64,000 nt of DNA from the NCBI GenBank assembly GCA_013306675.1, contig JABLUY010000097.1:1-64000 (forward strand), in the 5' to 3' direction. Under the pieces are notes generated by a model. The model had not been told where the DNA came from, made no database searches, and was given only the letters and a program-made list of their open reading frames with translations. Positions 39,672 to 50,086 of the stretch are shown here, one piece after another. The stretch comes from Thraustochytrium sp. TN22 (lineage: Eukaryota; Sar; Bigyra; Thraustochytrida; Thraustochytriidae). Numbering within the stretch: the first letter of the stretch is position 1; the number at the start of each line of letters is the position of its first letter. The position numbers and the translations under genes were made by a program.

Positions 39672-42125
39672 ATGGCGCTGCCGAGCAGGTACGATGGGAA
39701 CATCGTGGAGCAGATCCTGGAGAACCTCGGCAGGCTCGGCGAGAGCAAGAAGCGCGAGCTGGACAGGCAGTTCGAGGAGCATGTGGGGTGGTTCCGGGCG
39801 CAGATGGCGGAGCGCGGAGGGGACATTCTGAAGCTGGCCAAGGACGGGGATGAGCAGGCAAGGCAGCAGCACAAGCCCAGGCAGAAGTTCAACACGTACG
39901 ATCAGGACGTGATGCACAAGGTGCTGCAGCAGCAGCAGCAGGAGGAGTTCGACAAGGAGAACGCGACCAAGAGCACCAACTCGCGCCGCGTAAGCGCCGA
40001 GACGGCCGAGGAGTTCAAGCTCCAGGCGAAGCGCCGCGTGTCCAAGATGGTCGTCGGCACGCTCACCAGCGCGCCCGGCGCCACCGCCGCGCCGCCGCTG
40101 CCGCCGCTCGGCTCCACACGCAAGCGCAAGTCCGACGAGGGCGCCTCCGAGCTCAAGCGCCTCAGCGACCAGAGCGACGCCGGCAAGAAGCTGCGCACGC
40201 TCAGCGTCGACGGCTCCGTGCCGGCGCAGCCCAAGTCCGAGGACGACTTCTTCACCGAGTGCATGGACCTCACTGTCGCCAAAATCAAGGCCCAGCTCAA
40301 GGCCCGCGGCATCTCCCTCAAGGGTCTGCGCGTCAAGAAGGAGTTCGCCCGGCGGCTCGCCGAAGACATGGCCACCCAGGCCATGGAGGAGGCCAAGCAG
40401 CAGGAGCCGGACGAGGCCGACGCCGCTGCCGCGCTGCCGCGCAAGGACGAGGAGGAGTCCAAGGATGATGACGGCGACGGCGACGACGACGACGACGAAG
40501 GCGGCAACGACGAAGGCAACGATGATGACGACGTTGAAGTTGCCGACTGCAGTTCTGCCGTCGAGGACGCGCAGCAAGGCGAACAGCAGCAGCAGCAGCA
40601 GCAACAACAACAACAACAAGAAGAGGAGGAGGAGGAGGAGGAGGCGCCCCCGGCGCTGCCGCCCCGACCAGCTGCCGCCACGTCCGTCTCGTCGGCGCCC
40701 ACGGACGCCGAGCTGGAGAAGGAGGATGCCGCCGAGGACGAGCACCTGGAGAAGGACGAGGACGCCGACGCCACGGAGCAGCAGCGGGCCGCAACGCCGG
40801 CCCGCTCGCCAGCGGTGGTGGAGGTCGCGCACGCGGCGTCTGACGCCAAGCCCGCCGCCCTCGCCAAGCTCGCGTCGCCCGCTGTCGCGGCCGAACTCGC
40901 GGCCGACGAGCCGCGCACGCCGGACTCGCGCCGCCGCAGCTCGCTCGACTCGGACTCGGGCGACCGCGACGCGGAGGAAACCAAGCGCCGTAAGCTCTCG
41001 GACGAGCACGAGCGGGCGGCTGCCACGCCGGTTCAGCCGCAGGCCTCCACGGCCGCGTCCGCTTCGCCCGCGCCGGCCTCCGCGAGGAGCCTGCAGCGCA
41101 AGCCATCCTCCGAGACGCCCGCCGAGGCCGACCTCGAGCCCCCCTCGCCATTCGTGCATAGGAGTGTCCTGGCCGCTCGCGTCGCCGACCCTGTGTCGGC
41201 AGCACCCCCGCAGGCGGCGTCGCCGCAGAAGCAGCAGCCGCAGCACCAGCAGCAGTACAAGCCTGCGTCGCCCGGGCCCTCTACGGCGCAGCAGAAGACC
41301 GGTCTCGCTCTCAACATCCCACCGCGGGCGCCCGAGTCGCCCAAGCCTCCCGCGGCCAAGCCCGCCGCCGCCGCCCCCTTGGCGCCCGGCTCTTCTGGCG
41401 CAGCGACGAGCACCGGACCGAACCGACTGGCGCTGGCGCGGGCGAGCGTGAGCACGCCGGCGCCGGTTGACACCACCGGCAGCGGGCGCAAGCAGCAGCT
41501 CCGCGAGGAGATGGAGAACCGCCTCCGTCGCATGTCGTCCTCGGTCCCGGCCACGCACCAGGAGCTTGTCATTAAGGAGGCCGAGCAGATTCGCAACCAG
41601 GCGCGCAAGCGGGCCATGGATAAGGTCAAGATGCTGCAGAGCACCATCGTGAAGTCCTTCTCTCCGCTCAGCAGCTCCAGGAACAAGGAGGACGCTGCGA
41701 CTCGCGCCAGCGCCGGCGCCACCCGGTTCGCCGCAACTGCGAAGGCCAACAATGCCGCCGAGGCGCCGCCGACACCCGCGGCGGTCGCTTCGCCCCGGTC
41801 GGGGCCGCCATCATCTACTGCTTCGGCGGCTGCGGCGGCGTTGGCCTCTGGCGCCGCGCAAGAGTCCGCCTCTTCGTCCTCGTCTTCATCCTCCAAGCCC
41901 GCGCAGCCGAGCAACATTTTGCGTGCGTCGACGTTCATCAAGAAGGCGCTGCACAAGGACCCGGCACAGGCGAAGCCGCGCAGCAAGCAGGCGGTACCTG
42001 CGCTCAAGAAGGCCCAAAAGCGCAAGGAGGAGATGGAGCGCCGCGAGCGCGAGCGCCGCGAGCGCCAGGAGCAGCTCCGACAGATGCACCAGATCAAGGG
42101 CCGCCATCTGGCGATGCAGCTCAAG

Positions 42126-42157
<32 letters not shown>

Positions 42158-42938
42158 ACATGACGAGGCCGAGTCCCAGAGCGACGCCGACGACGTTGTC
42201 ACGACAGGCGCGACGGCCACTGGCGCTGGTGTGAGCTCCAGCTCCAAGCCGGTGCGGGTTCCGGCCCCGGCCCCAGCGCCAGCGGACCTTGCACCGCTGC
42301 CGACGCCGCAGGAGGCCATGCAGGCCGCCGCGGCCGCTGCCACGCTCAGCGCCACCAAGGCCACAACCATGACCACGCTTGCCGAACTGGCACCACCCGT
42401 GAAGCGCGTCAGTTCGCGCAACTCGGGCTCTGCAGGCCGCGCGGGAAGCAGCGCCTCCGCCAAGGCGGGCGAAACCGGCGCGGGCCATGATGAAGACGAG
42501 GCGGAGGAGGTGGTCGAGACCGAGGGCGGCGCCGCTACGCCGCAGACCCCGGACCAAGCCGCCGACGCCAACGCCGATGCTAACGCCAATGGCAGCGGCG
42601 CGGTGGACGACTGGAAGGAAGAAAACAACTACCAGCTTACCGACAAGAGCGATAGCAGCGAGTCGGACGAGAGTGAGGAGGAGGACGAGCGTTCCAAGAA
42701 GCCTGTGCCGGAGTGGGCGCAAAAGGCCAACCTGCAGCGCGCGTTGCAGAGGCAGTACTATGACGAGCGCCGCGACCCGGACATGATCTTCGGTAAAATG
42801 CCCGTCTGCGACCTGGAGGCCATCTTCAACAGCTCCAAGAAGCGCTACAAGCACCGCGGTAGCTCCGGAGTCTGGCTCAAGGATGGCCTCACCGTCAAGG
42901 AGACCAAGCAGTACCGCAAGGACCTCGGCCTGCAATAA
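39672..42938 (+). CDS. INCENP: Inner centromere protein (INCENP), chromosomal passenger complex
   Basis: A 1088-aa scaffold of the chromosomal passenger complex, which binds and activates Aurora kinase. The decisive evidence is the C-terminal IN-box (about 1012-1080): PEWAQKANLQRALQRQYYDE, then DPDMIFGKMPVCDLEAIF and KKRYKHRGSSGVWL. The GSSGVW segment stands where the TSS motif phosphorylated by Aurora normally sits. The N-terminus (VEQILENLGRLGESKKRELD) is helical, as expected for survivin/borealin binding. A SAP-like helix-turn-helix (VAKIKAQLKARGISLKGLR, about 196-235) may bind DNA. The middle is disordered, with acidic and Q runs (about 305-320) and a basic helix (about 770-815). ATG 39672 is chosen because upstream codons are Arg/Ala-rich filler and the conserved helix follows at once. 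Confidence 0.93.
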
Positions 42939-43176
42939 CTCAGACTCGACGACCCGTGTGCATGACGATGTATTTTTCCTTCCTCCCTTCGCGTCACTTG
43001 TCCCATTACTTGGTCACTCGATTCCTCGCTCGCTCATGTACCTCGTCAAGTCTACAAGCAAGCCCGGTCGCTCACAGGCAGACCTTCACACACACACACT
43101 CTCGAACTGACAGACAGACAGACAGACAGACAGACACAGACACACAACACTCATACACTCATGCTGAGACAGACCT
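42939..43176. repeat. Short convergent 3' region with AC/ACAG microsatellites
   Basis: 238 bp between the INCENP stop and the CFAP184-like stop, with a CACACACACAC run near 43087 and an (ACAG)n/(CAGA)n tract at about 43112-43150. No gene. Confidence 0.8.
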
Positions 43177-44985
43177 TCACTCGTCCCGGTTGGCCGTCAG
43201 GTTGGCATGCTTTTGCTGCAGGTCCGAGATAGAGCGCTGCAGCGCCTTGATCTCCTGCGAGCGCTTGCGGTAGTCGTCGACAAGGAGCGAAGACTTGAAA
43301 AAGCCCTGGCTCTCGCGCTTCTTGTTGTTGGAGGAGCGGAGGTGGTCGCGCTGGCGCTTGCTTTGGTTGAGCTGGTCGCGGCTCGCCTGGAGCTCCTTGT
43401 CGAGCAGCTTGAGCTCGTCGCCCAACTGCACGGCCTCGGCCTGCACAAAGACGAGCTTCTCTTTGAGATGCGTGAGCACCTGCACGGTGGTGGTGGTCTT
43501 CTTGTTGAGCTTGGCGAGGTCCTCGTTCCGCTCCTCGATCTTTTCGCTGAGCGCCTGGTTCTCAATCTTGAGCTGCTCAAAGTCGATCAGGTGAAGGCCG
43601 TCGGCCAGGCGCTCCTTGTTCTGCAGGGCCTTCTCAAATTTGTTCAGCTCCGCGCGCAGGTGCAGGTTGCGCAGGCGAATCTTCTCCAGCTCCGCAGACT
43701 TGCTGCTCTCCGCCGCCTCAAACTGATCAATAATGTGGGGCGGGATGGGCTTGCCGGAGCGCGAGTTCTCCGCCTGCCGAGCGATCTCGCGCTTGAAGTG
43801 CGCAAAGGCAGACTGAATCTCCTCGCACTTCTTCTCCTTGCCGTCCAGCTTGGACTGTAGCTGCATGGCCACACCGTCGTACGAGTCCTGCGTGCGCCGC
43901 AGCGTCTCGCTCGCGTCGCGGTATGCCAGCAGCGCGTTCTTGTACTTTTGTTCCAGCTCCTGGTCGAAGGCGTCCGCGCCGCCCGAGCCGTCCGCCGGGG
44001 GCGCTGGGCTCTGCGCCTCGCTCGCGCTCGGTTCCGTCTGGTGCAGTGCCTGTTTGCGCTGCACCAGCACCACGAGGTCCCGCTGCAGCCAGCTGTTGGC
44101 CTGCGTCAGCGCGTCACGCTCCGCGCGCGCCTTCTCGATCAGTTCCGCAATGCGCGCGGCCTGCGCGCGCCGCTCCGCCTCCTCAAGCTCATTCGACTTG
44201 CTCTCTGCGCTCGGCAAGATGCACTCGCCCAGGTCCCCGTCCAGGGCGCCTTCGCCCAGCTTGTCCGACGGCTCAAAGGCATCGCCGTCGGCCTGGGCGC
44301 GCCACTCGTCGTCTTCGTCCTCCTCGTCTTCGGCCTCCGCCTCGGTCTCGCCGCCCTTGGCCTCGTCCTCCTCGCCCAGCTTGCCCTCGCCGTCCGCCTT
44401 GGCCTCCTCCTTTCCCTCCTGCTCCTCCACCCCCACCTCGGCCGCCTGCTGCGGCTCTGGGGCGGCGAGAGGCGCCGAGGCTACAGTTCGATACGCGATC
44501 GCGAGTGCGCCCGGGGCAACGTTGAGCACCTCATAGCCCTCGCCCGCCTCTGCATCGCCTGTCAGGAGCACCACCTCGGTCACAGCGCGCTTGCTCAGCT
44601 CCAGCGGGTCGCTGCTCTCGCGCACGCACAGGAGGATGTCCTCGTCGTCCTCCTCCGTGGTCGTCTCCTTGCCCTCCTCCTCGCCCTTGGCGGCCCTGGC
44701 CTGCTCCCGCAGCGCGCGGACGACGGCTTTGAGGCCGGGGCCGGCGGCGCGGAACCCGGGCGCCACGTCGTCGGGCCCAAACGCGACGGCGAACTCCACG
44801 ACAGCGCTGGCGCCCTCCTGGTCGACGCCCTCGCACCTCTTCACCGCCAGGCCGGGCCTGCCGTCCTGCGTCGCCTCCACGACCTCGAAGCCCTCCGCTA
44901 CAACCTCATCCTCGAGCGCCTTGGCGGCGCCGTCCTCTCCCGCCACGAGCACGCGCACCTCCTGCAGCACGCTGCGCCCGGCCAT
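43177..44985 (-). CDS. CFAP184: CCDC96/CFAP184-type axonemal coiled-coil protein
   Basis: A 602-aa protein. The C-terminal half carries the DUF4201 coiled-coil signature shared by CCDC96 and CCDC113: ERLADGLHLIDFEQLKIENQ, EKIEERNEDLAKLNKK and TTVQVLTHLKEKLVFVQAEA. CCDC96 and CCDC113 form a complex on ciliary doublet microtubules near radial spoke 3 and the dynein regulatory complex. Size and the long acidic N-terminal half (E/D-rich block at about 170-260) fit CCDC96/CFAP184 better than the shorter CCDC113. The N-terminal ~120 residues form a separate region I do not recognise. It shares a 447-bp divergent 5' region with the polycystin gene. Confidence 0.9.
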   Translation of the reverse strand: MAGRSVLQEVRVLVAGEDGAAKALEDEVVAEGFEVVEATQDGRPGLAVKRCEGVDQEGASAVVEFAVAFGPDDVAPGFRAAGPGLKAVVRALREQARAAKGEEEGKETTTEEDDEDILLCVRESSDPLELSKRAVTEVVLLTGDAEAGEGYEVLNVAPGALAIAYRTVASAPLAAPEPQQAAEVGVEEQEGKEEAKADGEGKLGEEDEAKGGETEAEAEDEEDEDDEWRAQADGDAFEPSDKLGEGALDGDLGECILPSAESKSNELEEAERRAQAARIAELIEKARAERDALTQANSWLQRDLVVLVQRKQALHQTEPSASEAQSPAPPADGSGGADAFDQELEQKYKNALLAYRDASETLRRTQDSYDGVAMQLQSKLDGKEKKCEEIQSAFAHFKREIARQAENSRSGKPIPPHIIDQFEAAESSKSAELEKIRLRNLHLRAELNKFEKALQNKERLADGLHLIDFEQLKIENQALSEKIEERNEDLAKLNKKTTTTVQVLTHLKEKLVFVQAEAVQLGDELKLLDKELQASRDQLNQSKRQRDHLRSSNNKKRESQGFFKSSLLVDDYRKRSQEIKALQRSISDLQQKHANLTANRDE

Positions 44986-45432
44986 CTCGTCTCTCTTCTG
45001 CCCTTTCTCTCTCTTCCCGCGCTGCCCTGCACGCGCTGCGTCGCGCTCCAGCTCTGCGCACTACTCGGGCCCGGCCAGGTCGCTTGCCGCGGCCAGCCAG
45101 GAGGCCATGCACAACCGGAGCGCGGGCGCAGGCAGTCGGACGCCCCTGCGCTTCGCCACGCCGGCACGAGGCTCCGCGCACGCACCACGCTCGCTCGCGC
45201 GGCGCCGCTTCTCGCGCGCTGCCTGCCAGTGCGCCCAGGCGGCGGCTCGCGCAGTGCCCGCGAGACAGAGAGAGAGAGAGAGAGGGATAGATACGTTGGA
45301 GAGCGCGGGAAAAACCGGAACCTGCGGCAGGTCTCGGGGTCAAGCTCGCGTGCGGACTCTCTGCGGCGGCAACGCGGACTGCGACGCCATCAACGGTTCT
45401 CCTGGGCGTGGCAGGCAAAGCCAAGCGGCGCC
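44986..45432. promoter_or_regulatory. Divergent promoter region, CFAP184 / PKD2-like
   Basis: 447 bp between two start codons of putative ciliary genes. It contains an (AG)n run (about 45266-45285) and a CTGCCAGTGCG motif near 45226. No AATTC island is present. Shared ciliary expression is an inference. I did not find a certain X-box (RFX) site by eye. Confidence 0.4.
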
Positions 45433-48400
45433 ATGGCGCAGAGGCCAGCCCCGGGCGCGGGCGACGGCCGCGCGTGGCGCACGATGCCGCCGCCGGAGCA
45501 GCAGCAGCAGCAGCAGCAGCAAGAGGGCGCCGACGAGGGCACGCTCAAGGCGACCTTTGCGGCCCTGGACGCGAACCATGACGGCAAGCTCTCGTACGAA
45601 GAGTGGCGCGCGCTGGACGAGGCGCGTGCAGGCAACATGTACGAGGGCCCGCGCTTCGAGGGCGAGGCGCGGGTGCCCGTGGACGAGGAGCTCGGCAAGC
45701 TGGCGCGCCGCATTCAGCACAAGAACCACTGCTACGCGCTGCTCGCGTATCTTGGATTCCTGGCGGTCTATGTGGGCATCCAGCTGTGCTACCCGCGGGC
45801 CAACCGCGGCGCCCTGCTGGCGGACTCGCGCGCGTGGATCGAGCGCGGGACCTGGGGCGGCGGCAACTCGCTAGAAGATGTGGACTCGTACGAGGACTTT
45901 TGGTCCTGGCTTGACGAGGTCGTTGTGGAGGGCGTCTGGGAAGACGAAAACGCCACCGTGCTGGCCTTCAACAAGGTTGTCACGGGTGTGACGCTCGCGC
46001 AACGGCGCAAGAACTTCACATCGGACTGCGAGACGCTCGAGGCCAAGCTCTTCGCCACCTGCCCACGCTGGGTGGAGAAGGACGTATTTTTGCAAGACCA
46101 GGTCGACCAGGAGCTGGCGGCGCTCATGGACGGCGCGTCAACGCTGGCACAAGGGCCTCGCACGGGATTTTTGTTCGAGGCGCTCCCAGTCGCGGAGCGA
46201 ACCACGAGTGGCGACTGGGTCGCGGTGTCCAAGTCGGATACCCTGGACCACACTGCGTCGCTCCAGGCGGCCAACTGGCTCAATGAGAGCTCTGCCGAGA
46301 CGGTGGTGATTTTGAGCCTGTACAACGCCAACACCCAGCTGTTCGCGAACATGCAGTTCCGCTTTCTGCTGCAGCCGACGGGCGGCCTGCGGCATGACGT
46401 GGTGCTCTGGGCGGGCGTGCTGGATTCGCTCAGCGACACGGTGGAGCGGGCAGGCGGGCTACCGTGGCAGTTCCGCATGGCGCTCGAGATTGTCTTTGTC
46501 GTGGGTGTCACTGTCAAGGCCATCCGCGAGGCCGTCGAGATCAGCCTCTGCGTGCGAGCGGCCATGGGCGCCAAGAAGAAGACGTCGGTCCCGGCCGGCG
46601 TTGCGCGCGGGCTCCTCGCATACCTGGCGGCGCCTTGGAACCTGGTCGACCTCCTGCTGCTAACCCTGGCGGGCGCAGCGGTTGGTTTGCAGATTCGCGT
46701 CTACCTTGTGCGCAGCGACCTAGTCAGCTACCTAAGCGCGATCAAGGCAGCCCAGGGCGAGATGCCGGACCAAGTCCTGATGTCTGTGTACCTGATGCGC
46801 GTTGCGAACCTCGACGCACTCCTGGACGTCTGCAACACGCTGTGCCTGATGGTGGCCTTCTTTCGGCTTTTCAAGTACCTCGAGTTCCATGGTCGCCTGG
46901 GCGTGGTCTCGCGCACGCTGGGACGAGCTTGGAGTCTCGTGGTGCACTTTGGTACCGTTCTGGTGCTGATCGCGTGCGGGTATGCGACCGTGGGGTGGAT
47001 GCTCTTTGCGTCGCGCAGCGCTGCGTTCCGGGACCCGGTGGCGGCCTTTGCATCGGTGATTGCGACTCTCGCGCGGAGCGGGAGCTACGGCGATTTGGTG
47101 GCGCTTGTGGGGGGCAGCGACCAGCTGGCCTGGTGGGCCTTTCTCCCTTACTCCATGTTCTTCTTTGGCTTCTTTGTCATTGTGGCGGTCCTCGTGCTCA
47201 ACGTGCTCTTGGGCATCGTCCTGGCCGCCTACGAGGAGATGGCAGCGCGCCGCAAGGAGGAGTTGCAGAAGCCTGGCGGCGCAGAGGGCGACTCCATGGC
47301 CGACGATTTCCGCGCCGCCTGGTTTCAGGTACGCAAGGCGCTCGGCTGCGTTGGCATCAAGCCGCGCTCTTCCAAGGTCGATCCCATGTGCGCGTATCTG
47401 ACACCGGCAGACGCGGAGCGCGTCCGCCCGTCGCTCGAGACGGTCTACAACGAGCTCGTCTCGATCCGCGAGGTGCTCCTGCTGCCGCGCGAGGACTGCA
47501 TCGTGCCCTTTCGCGCCCTGGAGCGCGACCCGCTCGTCGTCACGCTCAACTACGCCGACCTCGCGCAGCTCTTCACGGACGGCGTTGCCATGTACCTGTG
47601 GGCGCTGCACGGGCCTGGTGCTCCGGAGGGAGAGCCGGACGTGGAAGTATCGGCTGCGGCCGCGGCCGCTCTGCAGGAGGCGGCGAAGGACAAGGCCCGA
47701 TTCGACCGCCTGGCCGAGAACCAGCGCCGGCTTGAGGACAGGCTCCTCGACCTGGACGCGAAGCTCAATCTCGTACTTGCGGCGCTCATGGACGACCACG
47801 AGTCCGCACGGCCGACCACCCAGCCGGCCTCGCCCTCGCCGCGGCCGCTGGAGCAGCCGCAACAAAAGCCGGAGCAGCAATCGCCACAGCCGCACTCGCA
47901 ACTGCATTCGCCACAGCTGCAGCCGCTCCAACAGCAGCCACCGCAGTTGCAGCCCCTGAAAGCGGCGACTCCGGCCTTGCGTGCATCGCTCCCGCAGCTG
48001 CAGCTTGGGCGCGCGCAGGCAGAGAGCAAGCTTGAGAAGCCGCATGTGCTGGCCACGGCGCGGAGCGAGGGCGCTCTGAGCTCGTCGTCCAGCGGGTCCT
48101 CGAGTTCCTCCTCGTCGTCCTCGTCCTCATCCTCGGCGGCCTCACGGTCGGCCCGTGGACGCAAAGCGCAGCAGAGGACCAAGGTTGAAGCGAGCGAGGT
48201 GCCACCAGTGGAGGAGAAGGCATCAAGCCAGGCAGAGGCGTCATCGAGTCGCGAGAGTGCGCAGGACCGCCTCGAAACGCCGCGGCTTGGGTCAAAAGAA
48301 ACTGTCCAGCCTGAGCCGGCCGAGACGCCAAAGGCATCAGGGAGGTCGAGCTGCAGGTCTTCCTCCGCGAGGGAGACGTCCAAGATGCCGGCCGCGGATC

Positions 48401-48792
48401 GCGACGAGTCTCCGCAAGGTGAGGGCCAGGAGGATGAAGCCAACGGCGACGCGGACCAGAACGCCCAGACGGGGCGCAGCGGGCGCGTCAGCGAGCCGGA
48501 GCAGCAGGACGTCAAGACCGCATTTTCTCGGCTCATGGACGACCTGCTGCGGGAAGACGGGTGGTGCCCGTTGCAGGCGGTGGAGGATGCTTGCGAAGCC
48601 CGAGATATTCCCTGGGAGGAGGCCAAGTCCCTTCGGCTGGGCTTGGGCATTATCCAGCGGCGGAAGTTTGTGTCGCTGGACGGCGGAAGCCACAAGCAGC
48701 TAATTCGGGTATGGAAGCGAGCCACCTCAAGCGAGGATCTCGAGCTCCTGGAGCGCAGTCTCGCCAAGGCCAAGGCAAAAGCCGCCACCTGA
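45433..48792 (+). CDS. PKD2: Polycystin-2-like (TRPP) cation channel with N-terminal EF-hand
   Basis: A 1119-aa protein. An N-terminal Q run is followed by a canonical EF-hand (DANHDGKLSYEE, 46-57). TM1 (about 100-120) precedes a ~220-residue extracellular loop of the polycystin/TOP type with N-glycosylation sequons. Then come S2 (MALEIVFVVGVTVKAI, ~348), S3 (WNLVDLLLLTLAGAAVGL), S4-S5 (CLMVAFFRLFKYLEF, VLVLIACGYATVGWMLF), a pore helix (FASVIATLARSGSYGDLV) and S6 (FFVIVAVLVLNVLLGIVLAA, ~575-600). The final ~500 residues are mostly disordered, Q/P- and S-rich, with a helical stretch near 740-785. Polycystins conduct Ca2+/cations in cilia and other membranes. ATG 45433 directly follows the divergent promoter, and the longer upstream frame is antisense to CFAP184. 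Confidence 0.93.
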   Translation: MAQRPAPGAGDGRAWRTMPPPEQQQQQQQQEGADEGTLKATFAALDANHDGKLSYEEWRALDEARAGNMYEGPRFEGEARVPVDEELGKLARRIQHKNHCYALLAYLGFLAVYVGIQLCYPRANRGALLADSRAWIERGTWGGGNSLEDVDSYEDFWSWLDEVVVEGVWEDENATVLAFNKVVTGVTLAQRRKNFTSDCETLEAKLFATCPRWVEKDVFLQDQVDQELAALMDGASTLAQGPRTGFLFEALPVAERTTSGDWVAVSKSDTLDHTASLQAANWLNESSAETVVILSLYNANTQLFANMQFRFLLQPTGGLRHDVVLWAGVLDSLSDTVERAGGLPWQFRMALEIVFVVGVTVKAIREAVEISLCVRAAMGAKKKTSVPAGVARGLLAYLAAPWNLVDLLLLTLAGAAVGLQIRVYLVRSDLVSYLSAIKAAQGEMPDQVLMSVYLMRVANLDALLDVCNTLCLMVAFFRLFKYLEFHGRLGVVSRTLGRAWSLVVHFGTVLVLIACGYATVGWMLFASRSAAFRDPVAAFASVIATLARSGSYGDLVALVGGSDQLAWWAFLPYSMFFFGFFVIVAVLVLNVLLGIVLAAYEEMAARRKEELQKPGGAEGDSMADDFRAAWFQVRKALGCVGIKPRSSKVDPMCAYLTPADAERVRPSLETVYNELVSIREVLLLPREDCIVPFRALERDPLVVTLNYADLAQLFTDGVAMYLWALHGPGAPEGEPDVEVSAAAAAALQEAAKDKARFDRLAENQRRLEDRLLDLDAKLNLVLAALMDDHESARPTTQPASPSPRPLEQPQQKPEQQSPQPHSQLHSPQLQPLQQQPPQLQPLKAATPALRASLPQLQLGRAQAESKLEKPHVLATARSEGALSSSSSGSSSSSSSSSSSSSAASRSARGRKAQQRTKVEASEVPPVEEKASSQAEASSSRESAQDRLETPRLGSKETVQPEPAETPKASGRSSCRSSSARETSKMPAADRDESPQGEGQEDEANGDADQNAQTGRSGRVSEPEQQDVKTAFSRLMDDLLREDGWCPLQAVEDACEARDIPWEEAKSLRLGLGIIQRRKFVSLDGGSHKQLIRVWKRATSSEDLELLERSLAKAKAKAAT

Positions 48793-50086
48793 CCAACACA
48801 GTCACACCTGCGCATGCCATTGAGCGCAAGACGGAAATTGAAGCGAGGGAGGAAGAGATGGAGGCTATAAGTTGTTGTTGTTGTTGCTTTTGTGCTTTCC
48901 ATCATGCCATTGGGTTGATGTCTCCACTTCTGTGCCATCGCGTTCTTGTCGAGTGCCAAGCCTTCGTCGACAACAACGTCCAGCTTGACCTTGACCACAG
49001 AACCACGTGTGGCTGCCGACGTGTAGGACGGCGTGAGGTTCCAAAAAAGACGCCGTGCTGCCCAATACCTAACTCGAGCTCGGACGAGTCGAAGATCAGA
49101 GAACGAGAGCACTGCGCATTTACTGGCAGCGCAGCGTCGCTGCTTATGATTGAAGTCACAAAAGCCAGACCGGTGTTGTTGCCCAGGCGGATGCTGCCGT
49201 CATTCTCGGCCGAGCGACACGGAGCTGAGGGCCGCGGCAGCTGCTGTCCTGCTGCCGTCCCGCTGCTGCTGTATCGCTGCTGCTGTCCCGCTGCTGCTGC
49301 TGCCAGTAATCTGCGCAGCATTCGAGCAAGTGCAACCTGAACCGTCAAGTCCGCCTGCTTCTCAGGCAGTGGCACGTGCGAGATAAAGGCTCCCTCAGAT
49401 ACTTGCCGCGTGTTCGTGAGCATCCATGCCACCGCATCAGACGATGTTATCGTCTTGAAAGCAGCTCGCGCGAGCTTGACTTGCGCCGCCACGGCATGGC
49501 GTGTACGCTTTAGCTGTCACTGCTTCCGAAGCCGTGCCATGGTTTTTCGCTCACACGCTCACACGCTTGCTCGATCGATCGATCGTCCTCGTGGCCAGCC
49601 AGAGAGCTGCGCGACTGGCGCCTGCGCCCGTGCTGGCGCTGTTCTGCCTCGCGCTGGGCCGCGGTCTTTGATAGATCCGATTTAGTGGCGATTTTTCCCA
49701 CGCGCAGCCGCTGCCGAAGCAGGGAGCCCGAGTGAGTGGCCCAAACAGTGGATCGACGATCCTGCGAGCTATGAGCTTTACGTGTCGAGATTGAGTGTCA
49801 GGCTCCCCATGGGCATTGAGTGCCACGGCGGCACTGGAAGCGGGCCCACCCCAAACCGCCTGGTGATGCTGAGCCGCTGGCGCGCAGCTTTCTAAGGTAA
49901 AAAAAGAAACAAACAGATAGGAAGAGAGACAGAAGAGTTCTTCGTGAAATTGTACCTCTTCGGACTTGATGAGTGAAAGATGCACGTGGTGGGAGGGCCC
50001 GGCGAGACTGGGTCCGAGCTCGCAGACCCGCTTGGTCTACTCGCTCTCGTTAGCTACTAGCTTGAAAGCCAAAGAGAGCAAGCCGA
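48793..50086. other. Convergent intergenic region, no supported gene
   Basis: Between the PKD2-like and dioxygenase-Ctr genes. AT content is higher than in coding DNA. It contains a (GTT)n run near 48871-48887, a run of CTGCTGCTGT-type units at about 49240-49305, and CGATCGATCGATCG near 49572-49585. Open frames on both strands have no recognisable product. Confidence 0.6.

Noticed and set aside
39276-41558. 760-aa minus-strand frame rich in Leu/Arg/Gly
   Set aside because: Antisense shadow of INCENP. The plus-strand product has a clear IN-box, while this frame is low complexity.
43948-45432. N-terminal 495-codon extension of the polycystin frame
   Set aside because: It is antisense to CFAP184 and Leu/Arg-rich. 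The EF-hand and TM1 begin soon after ATG 45433.
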